17,918 nucleotides of DNA from JBEKHI01 sp050012355 (GTDB taxonomy: Bacteria > Actinomycetota > Actinomycetes > Streptosporangiales > Streptosporangiaceae): the NCBI GenBank assembly GCA_050012355.1, contig JBEKHI010000141.1, forward strand, positions 1-17,918, in the 5' to 3' direction. The translations under genes and the position numbers were made by a program. Below are positions 1 to 5,781 of the stretch, in pieces. The stretch's first letter is position 1. Each line of letters starts with the position of its first letter. The notes under the pieces are model-generated. The model was not told where the DNA came from and made no database searches. It worked only from the letters and a program-made list of their open reading frames with translations.

Positions 1-2289
1 GAACGTGAGGGCCTCCCGTGCGGTCCCCGACCTGAGCAACGCCAGCAGGTTCGGCGGCCACTGGGCCGACTCCGGTTCGGTGACCGCGGCTTCCCCGGTG
101 ACATTCTCGATTGCGGCGGGCCGTTCCGCGGCCGCGGGCTTCGCGACCCCGGGCTCCGTGGCGCGCTCCGTTTTGATCCGCGCGGCGAGCGCCGCGAACT
201 GCACCTGGGCGCGGCGGACCGAGGCGGTACCGAGCAGCCGGTGCAGCGAAGGCTGCTGGGTGGTAACACCGGAATCGTCAGCCGGGGCGCGCACGCTCGA
301 CGGGGGATGCTCCCACACCACGTAGGCGTACGCTTCCCGACCGGTCACCAGGGCGCTGGCCGTGACGGATCGCCACCACTCGCTGCGCAGCACCCCGGCT
401 TGCTCGTATCCGTTGCCACCGTAAGTGCTCAGGATCCTGGGGGGCTGGGAGCGGGCGCCCGCGGTAGGCGCGACCGGGCTGCGCCACAACGTGATGAGGA
501 GCAGGATCTGCAGGCCGAGCAGGGCCGCCGCGGCGATGGCCGGTGCGCTTCCGCTGGAGTCGAACGCGACCAGGACGGCCAGCAGCACGGGGGGCATCAG
601 CGCGGCGACGACCAGCGACGTTCCCGCGAAGGATAGCGATCCGCGCAGCGTCGACCGGTCGGGTATCTCGATCCGGCTGAACGGGATGACGGAGAACAGG
701 GTGAGCGCGCTGGCGAGTGCGTCCGCGCTCGGCGAGGGACCGCCCGAATGGTTGGCCCGCGCGAAGAAAAAGCAGAACACGATGAACATCAGCACCGCGC
801 TCATCAGGCCCGCGAACTTCGCGACCGATCCCGAGTTCGCGTCCGGTACGTACACCGGCACGTTGATCCGGGCGTAGTTCGGGGTGACGCGCTGGCTGAT
901 GCTCTCGGTGTGTCCCGCCCGGCCGTTCAGCCTGCGCGGCCCGGGTGACTCGGTGCTGGCGGTGCGCAGCAGCGGGCAGTCGATCCGTTCGCCGTCGTCC
1001 CAGAGCTTGCCAAGCCGCGCGGTTTCGCCGGACCCCTTGGCGATCATGTCCAGTACGTTGTGCAGCAACGCGAGATGCTCGCGGGTCTTCCCCGTCGCCT
1101 CGCGGAGCTCGGCTCGGGTGACGGTCAGCAGCGCGTCGGCGCCGGAGTCGCGCACGTTGACCGGTACGACCTGGTGCTGGCGCAGCGTCTCGGCCAGGAT
1201 GTCGGTCTTGGTGATGGCCAGGTCCGCCAGGCCACCCTGGACCGCGTAGTCGGTTTCCGCGCGGATCTGCTCGATGAGGTTCGCCAGCTGCCCGGCGGCT
1301 TCGGGCGGCCCTGACCTGATCCACAATCCGTCCCGGGTCCACAGCTGATCCTCAGCCGCGGCCGGGCGCCTCCTGGGTTCGAGCGCCACCCCGTCCGGCA
1401 GGTTGACCCGAACCTGGCGGTCGGTGTCCGAGGACGGCAGCAGCAGGTCGATCCGCACGTGTGCGCGGGCCCGCAGCAGGCGGTACCAAAGCGATGGCCC
1501 CGATAGCAGTGAGTCGCGCTGCAGCCTGCGGGCGGGGGCGGCGACGTTCAGCACGGCGGGGGACCGGCGGCGGTCGACGGCGACCACCACGACCACCGCG
1601 CCGGTGAACGCCTCGACGATCCGCACGCCTCGTATCGCCGCGTGGTTCTCCGACGGTGACGTGTCGAGGTCGCTGACGTACTCGCGGAGCAGATCGTTCA
1701 GCCCGTCCCTCGCCTGCACCAGCCGGTCGGTTCCCAGCGCGGCGGCGCCCGCGGCTGGCTCGTCGCCGGTCTCGCCGCTGAGCACGCGAAACAACGCGGC
1801 CGACATCAGCAGCCGCTGGTCCCTGCCCGCGGCCGGCCGTCGGGCCGACGGGTTAGGCTGCCGGGTGAGCGCGAAGTTCACGAAGATCTCCGCGAGCGCG
1901 GCCGCGAGCTGATGCCGGACATCGGTCTGCGGCACCGGCGCGAGCTCGGTGCCGTCCGCGTCGGTAACGGTGAGCGCCGCGTTCGGCTGGATCCCGCTGT
2001 CGGCGGTCAGGGTGAACAGCGGTAGCCAGAGCTGGCCGGTTCCCGCGTGGAACGCCTCGTGGGTGATCCGGTCCAGGTCGATGTCGAACCGGATCGTCGT
2101 GCCGACCGCGTCCGACCGGCTGAGGTCGAGGATCTCCGTCGTGGTGCGGATCCACTCGTCGTTGGCGATCAGGTACAGCAGCTCACGGCCGAGCCGTGAA
2201 TCGGTGCTGTAGTGCGAGTCCTGCCAGTAGAACTCTTCAAGTGTGACCCTCGGGATGATCTTGAGCAGCCGGGTGGCTATCGAGTTCAC
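1..2289 (-). CDS. Unrecognised large membrane protein (partial, C-terminus outside window)
   Basis: One frame stays open from GTG at 2289 to base 1: 763 codons with no stop, so the C-terminus lies beyond the left edge. An in-frame TGA at 2317-2319 leaves GTG 2289 as the first usable start; an AAGAG about ten bases upstream is a weak ribosome-binding site. Residues 1 to about 490 look soluble, beginning with a conserved-looking stretch rich in Trp, Tyr and acidic residues (EEFYWQDSHY near residue 20). Three hydrophobic segments follow, at about 492-513, 551-575 and 580-602, then an Ala/Pro/Glu-rich tail of at least 160 residues. No signal peptide, Walker motif or catalytic motif is evident. 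It lies 77 bases downstream of the S9 peptidase on the same strand, so co-transcription is possible. I do not recognise the family and assign no function. The coding call itself is strong because of frame length and codon pattern. Confidence 0.85.
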   Translation of the reverse strand, partial: MNSIATRLLKIIPRVTLEEFYWQDSHYSTDSRLGRELLYLIANDEWIRTTTEILDLSRSDAVGTTIRFDIDLDRITHEAFHAGTGQLWLPLFTLTADSGIQPNAALTVTDADGTELAPVPQTDVRHQLAAALAEIFVNFALTRQPNPSARRPAAGRDQRLLMSAALFRVLSGETGDEPAAGAAALGTDRLVQARDGLNDLLREYVSDLDTSPSENHAAIRGVRIVEAFTGAVVVVVAVDRRRSPAVLNVAAPARRLQRDSLLSGPSLWYRLLRARAHVRIDLLLPSSDTDRQVRVNLPDGVALEPRRRPAAAEDQLWTRDGLWIRSGPPEAAGQLANLIEQIRAETDYAVQGGLADLAITKTDILAETLRQHQVVPVNVRDSGADALLTVTRAELREATGKTREHLALLHNVLDMIAKGSGETARLGKLWDDGERIDCPLLRTASTESPGPRRLNGRAGHTESISQRVTPNYARINVPVYVPDANSGSVAKFAGLMSAVLMFIVFCFFFARANHSGGPSPSADALASALTLFSVIPFSRIEIPDRSTLRGSLSFAGTSLVVAALMPPVLLAVLVAFDSSGSAPAIAAAALLGLQILLLITLWRSPVAPTAGARSQPPRILSTYGGNGYEQAGVLRSEWWRSVTASALVTGREAYAYVVWEHPPSSVRAPADDSGVTTQQPSLHRLLGTASVRRAQVQFAALAARIKTERATEPGVAKPAAAERPAAIENVTGEAAVTEPESAQWPPNLLALLRSGTAREALTF

Positions 2290-2312
2290 GTCCGTAGGAC
2301 TCTTTTCGCAGC

Positions 2313-2336
2313 GATCTCACCGGGGTGATCACACTA
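2313..2336 (-). promoter_or_regulatory. Possible promoter and small dyad ahead of the membrane protein gene
   Basis: The 77-base gap between the peptidase stop and GTG 2289 holds, on the minus strand, TAGTGT (2331-2336), which fits a TAnnnT -10 box. About 7 bases further on is a short dyad, TCACC-GG-GGTGA on the plus strand (2317-2328). I found no convincing -35 box. The region could give the membrane protein gene its own promoter, but the evidence is only short motifs. Confidence 0.22.
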
Positions 2337-2366
2337 TGACACATGATGACCCTGATTCGCGACGGT

Positions 2367-4400
2367 TCATCCGAGCGCATCGCGGAGGAACCGCGCCTGC
2401 AGCAGGAGCAGGTTCTCCGCGACGACCTCCTGCGGGGTCATGTGCGTGACGCCGGACAGCGGCAGCACCGAGTGCGGGTACCCGGCGGCGAGCAGTTCCG
2501 ACGACAGCCGCAGTGTGTGCGCGAACACCACGTTGTCATCGGCGGTCCCGTGGATGAGCAGCAACGGCCGCTGGGTTCCCTCGCCAGCCCGCAGCGAGGA
2601 CCGGTCGTACGACGGGCCGGGCGGCACTCCCAGGTAACGCTCGGTGTAGTGCGTGTCGTACAGCTGCCAGTCGGTCACCGGCGCTCCCGCGATCGCGGCG
2701 TGGAACACGTCGGGCCTGCGCAGCACGGCGAGTGCCGCCAGGTACCCGCCGAACGACCAGCCGCGGATCGCCACCCGGCTGGTATCCAGGTCCGGGTAAC
2801 GTTCGGCCGCCGCCCGCAGCGCCTCGATCTGATCCTCGAGCACCGGCCCGGCCAGATCCCCGGCGATCGCACGGTCCCAGACCGGCCCGCGGCCCGGCGT
2901 TCCGCGTCCGTCGGCGATCACGACGGCGTAGCCCTGCTCCGCGAGCCACTGCGAGGTGAGGTACGCGCCGCGACCCGCGACGACGCGCTGCGCCAACGGC
3001 CCGCCGTAGGGGTCGAGCAGCACCGGAAGCCTGGTGCCGGGCTGATGCCCGGACGGGAACAGCACCGCCGTCCTGATGCCGCGCTCGCCCGCCGCGAGGA
3101 TGGCCGGCGACGGAGTCACCAGGTTCGGCCGTAGCGCCAGCGACGCCACGTTGATTTTTCCATTGACCATAACGCCGGTTGCGTCATCATCCAGGCTCCT
3201 GCTCACCGTCAGCGTGGTCCCGCCCGCCCGGCGGCCGGTGTGCACGCCAGGGGAGGTGAGTACCGCGGTGATCCCGGTGCCCGGCTGGTAGGTCCACAGC
3301 CCGACCTCGGTCGGCTCGGTGGACGCGGTGAACAAGATGGTGTCCCCGTCGATGCCGCAGACCGCGCGTAGCTGCAGCCCGGTGGGGGTGACGGGTTCGC
3401 CGTCGACAATGAGTCTCCGCGTTTTGATCTCATAGTCGTTAATAGCCCACACCAGAGCGCCACTTCGGGTGCGCGCGGGAACCCCTGCGACGATGTCCGT
3501 CCAGTGCGGGTCGGTGTCCTCGCGCAGGACCTTGCCGCTCTCCAGGATCCGGATCGTCTTCTGGTCACGGGACTGGGTGACGGCCAGCGGTTCCGCCGCG
3601 CCCCAGTACGCGGTGACCAGGTACTCATGATCTCCGAGGCTGACCTCGGTGGCGCGGCCGCCGTCGGCGGTGATCCGGTGCAGCGTGACCTTCGCGTTCG
3701 GCGTGCCCGCCGACGGGTAGGCGACCTCGGCGGGCACCCGGCCAGGGTTGGCGGGATCGGCGATGCGCCACCGCTGGACCGGTGACTCATCCACCCGCGC
3801 GACGAGCAGTTCGGTGCCATCCGGCGACCACCAGTACCCGCGCGTCCGTTGCATCTCCTCGGCCGCCACGAACTCCGCGAGCCCGAACGTCACCCCCGAC
3901 TCGGCCGCGATCTGCCAGTCCCGCGAACCGTCCAGCGCCGCCGCCCGCAGCGTCCCGTCGTGCACATACGCCACCGTGGTCCCGGCCCGGTCCGGCCGCG
4001 GATCCAGTGCTGGTGTCATGGTCTCCACCCGCCACGCTCCCGCGTCGCTGCCCAGCCGGACCGCGTACACCTGCCCGGCCAGCCCGAACACCGCGACCCG
4101 AACCGCCGAGTCCGTCGCGTACGACACGATGCCCGCGGCCGTCTCGCGCACCCGCTCCCGGCGAGCCCGTTCCTCCGGCGGCAGGTTGGCCTCGTCCGCG
4201 CCCAGTTCCCGCGGATCGACCACCAGCCGCTCCGCGCCAGTGGCGGTCTCAAGCTCCCACAAGCACGTCACCGGGTCATCCCCGCCCTTGGTCCGCAGGA
4301 ACACCACCCGCGCACCGTCGGGAGAGATCGTGAACGCCCGTGGCACACCCAGCGTGAACCGCCGGGTCCGGGCCTGCTGCCGTGGGAAGGATTCGCTCAT
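2367..4400 (-). CDS. S9 family peptidase, dipeptidyl-peptidase IV-like
   Basis: A 677-residue serine peptidase expected to remove dipeptides from peptide N-termini. Roughly residues 1-420 form the beta-propeller and 430-677 the alpha/beta-hydrolase domain. The catalytic Ser is S549 in GWSFGG, the Asp is probably D621 in TADDNV, and the His is H653 in GVTHM. The 32-residue Asp-His spacing equals that of mammalian DPP4 (D708, H740). A double-glutamate motif (E181-E182 in AAEEMQRTRGYWWSPDG) matches the DPP-IV signature that grips the substrate's free amino terminus, which favours DPP-IV over prolyl oligopeptidase. No signal peptide or N-terminal helix is seen, so a cytoplasmic role in peptide recycling is likely. 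ATG 4400 (MSESFPRQQ) was chosen over an upstream in-frame start at 4454, which would only add an Ala/Gly-rich extension; the Shine-Dalgarno is poor (GGAG ends one base before ATG). Divergent from mshB. Confidence 0.92.
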   Translation of the reverse strand: MSESFPRQQARTRRFTLGVPRAFTISPDGARVVFLRTKGGDDPVTCLWELETATGAERLVVDPRELGADEANLPPEERARRERVRETAAGIVSYATDSAVRVAVFGLAGQVYAVRLGSDAGAWRVETMTPALDPRPDRAGTTVAYVHDGTLRAAALDGSRDWQIAAESGVTFGLAEFVAAEEMQRTRGYWWSPDGTELLVARVDESPVQRWRIADPANPGRVPAEVAYPSAGTPNAKVTLHRITADGGRATEVSLGDHEYLVTAYWGAAEPLAVTQSRDQKTIRILESGKVLREDTDPHWTDIVAGVPARTRSGALVWAINDYEIKTRRLIVDGEPVTPTGLQLRAVCGIDGDTILFTASTEPTEVGLWTYQPGTGITAVLTSPGVHTGRRAGGTTLTVSRSLDDDATGVMVNGKINVASLALRPNLVTPSPAILAAGERGIRTAVLFPSGHQPGTRLPVLLDPYGGPLAQRVVAGRGAYLTSQWLAEQGYAVVIADGRGTPGRGPVWDRAIAGDLAGPVLEDQIEALRAAAERYPDLDTSRVAIRGWSFGGYLAALAVLRRPDVFHAAIAGAPVTDWQLYDTHYTERYLGVPPGPSYDRSSLRAGEGTQRPLLLIHGTADDNVVFAHTLRLSSELLAAGYPHSVLPLSGVTHMTPQEVVAENLLLLQARFLRDALG

Positions 4401-4535
4401 GCTCCAAGATCTTGCCACCAACGGCTGGCCTAGCGCCCCAGCGCCCCGCGCCACCCGCCCACCTGTGCCTTCGATGGCCCATCGCTGGCGCTAGAGGCCC
4501 AGCGATGGGCCATCGAAGGCAGGCCGTAAAGTGGC
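4401..4535. promoter_or_regulatory. Divergent promoter region of the peptidase gene and mshB
   Basis: The 145 bases between the two divergent start codons must carry both promoters. The right half contains the 22-bp inverted repeat described separately. On the plus strand TAAAGT at 4527-4532 fits a TAnnnT -10 box for mshB; its -35 position would fall on the second palindrome (4503-4515), so a protein bound there could block or aid RNA polymerase. No clear -10 box was seen for the peptidase. The assignments are inference from position and short motifs. Confidence 0.4.
4467..4520. repeat. 22-bp perfect inverted repeat holding two 13-bp palindromes
   Basis: The left arm 4467-4488 and right arm 4499-4520 are perfect reverse complements over 22 bp, separated by 10 bases (4489-4498). 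Each arm contains its own 13-bp palindrome, CGATGGCCCATCG (4472-4484) and CGATGGGCCATCG (4503-4515), with centres 31 bp apart, about three helical turns. It lies between divergent genes, so it cannot be a terminator for either. The nested symmetry and helical spacing suggest a paired operator for a dimeric regulator. A REP-like element or an mRNA-leader hairpin for mshB are the alternatives. Confidence 0.75.
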
Positions 4536-4545
4536 GGAGAGGGGG
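4536..4545 (+). promoter_or_regulatory. Ribosome-binding site that sets the mshB start
   Basis: GGAGAGGGGG runs directly up to ATG 4546, with GGAG (4536-4539) six bases before it. The alternative in-frame GTG at 4531 has no such purine run upstream, so ATG 4546 is the better start. Confidence 0.7.
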
Positions 4546-5310
4546 ATGAGGTTGCGGAACCTGTTGCTTGTCCACGCGCACCCGGACGACGAGTCGATCG
4601 AGACCGGTGCCACGATGGCGAAATACGCGGCCGAGGGGGCCCGCGTGACGCTGGTGACCTGCACGCTCGGCGAGCTAGGCGAGATCATCCCGCCAGAACT
4701 TCAGCACCTGACACCGGACGAGCTGGGGCAGTACCGGATCGGCGAGCTCGAGCGGGCCTGTCAGGCGCTCGGCGTCACCGATCACCGGTTTCTCGGCGGC
4801 GCCGGGCGCTGGCGGGACTCCGGGATGATGGGCCTGCCGGACAACGACGACCCCCGGTGCTTCTGGCAAGCGGATGTCACCGAAGCGGCCCGCGACCTCG
4901 TCAAGGTCATCGAGGAGGTCGGACCGGACGTCATCGTCAGCTACGACGCGAACGGGTTCTACGGCCACCCGGACCACATCCAGGCGCACCGGGTGACCAA
5001 GCTGGCCTGTGAGCTAGCTGCGCCCAGCGCGAAGCTCTACGCCACCGCGATGCCGCGGTCGGTGCTGGCAACGGCTCTCAGGCTTCCCCCCGACTCCCCG
5101 TTCACCCCCTCGCACGACGTGTCCGCGAGCGTTCCCGACGACCAGGTGACCACCACCGTCGACGCGGACGCCTACCTGAATGCCAAACTGGCCGCGATGC
5201 GAGCCCACGCCACCCAGGTAACCGTGAACGCCCCCTACTACGCGCTCTCCAACAACCTAGGCCAGCGCGCCCTAGGCACCGAGTACTACACCCTGCTATC
5301 CGCCCAGTAA
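4546..5310 (+). CDS. mshB: N-acetyl-1-D-myo-inositol-2-amino-2-deoxy-alpha-D-glucopyranoside deacetylase MshB
   Basis: A 254-residue LmbE/PIG-L-type zinc deacetylase. MshB removes the acetyl group from GlcNAc-Ins to give GlcN-Ins, the second enzymatic step of mycothiol synthesis, in the cytoplasm. The N-terminal motif HAHPDDES supplies zinc ligands H12 and D15 and the general base D14. The later GHPDH motif gives H141 and H144, matching H144 and H147 of the Mycobacterium tuberculosis enzyme. The block GGAGRWRDSGMMG (near residues 84-96) is very close to the M. tuberculosis sequence and separates MshB from the related mycothiol-conjugate amidase Mca. ATG 4546 was chosen for its ribosome-binding site. 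The protein is somewhat shorter than many MshB proteins but all key residues are present. A small membrane-protein gene follows 84 bases downstream on the same strand. Confidence 0.93.
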   Translation: MRLRNLLLVHAHPDDESIETGATMAKYAAEGARVTLVTCTLGELGEIIPPELQHLTPDELGQYRIGELERACQALGVTDHRFLGGAGRWRDSGMMGLPDNDDPRCFWQADVTEAARDLVKVIEEVGPDVIVSYDANGFYGHPDHIQAHRVTKLACELAAPSAKLYATAMPRSVLATALRLPPDSPFTPSHDVSASVPDDQVTTTVDADAYLNAKLAAMRAHATQVTVNAPYYALSNNLGQRALGTEYYTLLSAQ

Positions 5311-5317
5311 CCCCCAT

Positions 5318-5330
5318 CGGTGGGCCATCG
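5318..5330. promoter_or_regulatory. Third copy of the 13-bp palindrome, between mshB and the membrane protein gene
   Basis: CGGTGGGCCATCG differs at one base from the right-arm palindrome at 4503-4515, and the core TGGGCCATCG is identical. It begins eight bases after the mshB stop codon and about 65 bases before the next start codon, so it could be an operator for that gene. It lacks the second arm, so it is not the same long inverted repeat. Confidence 0.45.
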
Positions 5331-5381
5331 TTGGCCTGCCGGAACAGCACCCGCGTCCACCGAGGGCTCCGGGGCAGGCTC

Positions 5382-5387
5382 TAATCT
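5382..5387 (+). promoter_or_regulatory. Possible -10 box for a leaderless transcript
   Basis: TAATCT fits a TAnnnT -10 box and ends seven bases before ATG 5395, which would put the transcription start at or next to the start codon. No good Shine-Dalgarno is present, which agrees with leaderless translation. No convincing -35 box was seen. Confidence 0.35.
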
Positions 5388-5394
5388 GGTGGCC

Positions 5395-5781
5395 ATGACC
5401 CAAGTCCAGACCACCGCCACGTACGGTCTGCTGTTCGTGCTCGGCCTGTTCGAGGGATTGATCGGTACATTCCAGTACAGCCGGGGACCCGCGCCGGTGG
5501 CCGCGGTATGTTTCGCGTTGCTGGTGCTGGCGTCTTGCCTGTTCGCTAGCTGGGGGACCAGGTCGCTCGGGGGCGCGATCGCGCCGGCCATCGGCTGGAT
5601 CGTCGCCAGCTTCGTCATGTCGCTTCCCACGGCGGGCGGCAGCGTGGTGATAGCCAACACGTCGGCGGGCAAGTGGTACCTCTACGGCGGGACGCTGTGC
5701 GCGGCGGCCGGGGTGTCCGCGGCCTTCGTGCTCTGGGTCAGCTACCAGCGGGCACGCTCGTCAGGCGCTACGCCCCGGTAG
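5395..5781 (+). CDS. Small four-helix integral membrane protein (DUF6113-like)
   Basis: A 128-residue protein with four hydrophobic segments at about residues 9-29, 34-54, 58-77 and 94-115 and a short basic C-terminal tail (YQRARSSGATPR). Size, helix count and position directly after mshB recall small membrane proteins annotated as DUF6113 next to mshB in Streptomyces; that assignment is from memory and not checked. No catalytic motif is visible and the function is unknown. The synteny hints at a link to mycothiol or thiol homeostasis, but this is inference. ATG 5395 is preferred; GTG 5389, two codons earlier in frame, cannot be excluded. The last 14 bases overlap the 3' end of the convergent AfsR-like gene. 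Confidence 0.75.
   Translation: MTQVQTTATYGLLFVLGLFEGLIGTFQYSRGPAPVAAVCFALLVLASCLFASWGTRSLGGAIAPAIGWIVASFVMSLPTAGGSVVIANTSAGKWYLYGGTLCAAAGVSAAFVLWVSYQRARSSGATPR

Noticed and set aside
278..1342. A 354-residue minus-strand open frame
   Set aside because: It is a shifted-frame shadow of the membrane protein gene; the frame from 2289 is longer, uninterrupted, and shows sensible soluble and transmembrane regions.
4467..4520. The 22-bp inverted repeat as a transcription terminator
   Set aside because: The two flanking genes diverge, so no gene ends there. An operator, leader hairpin or repeat element fits better.
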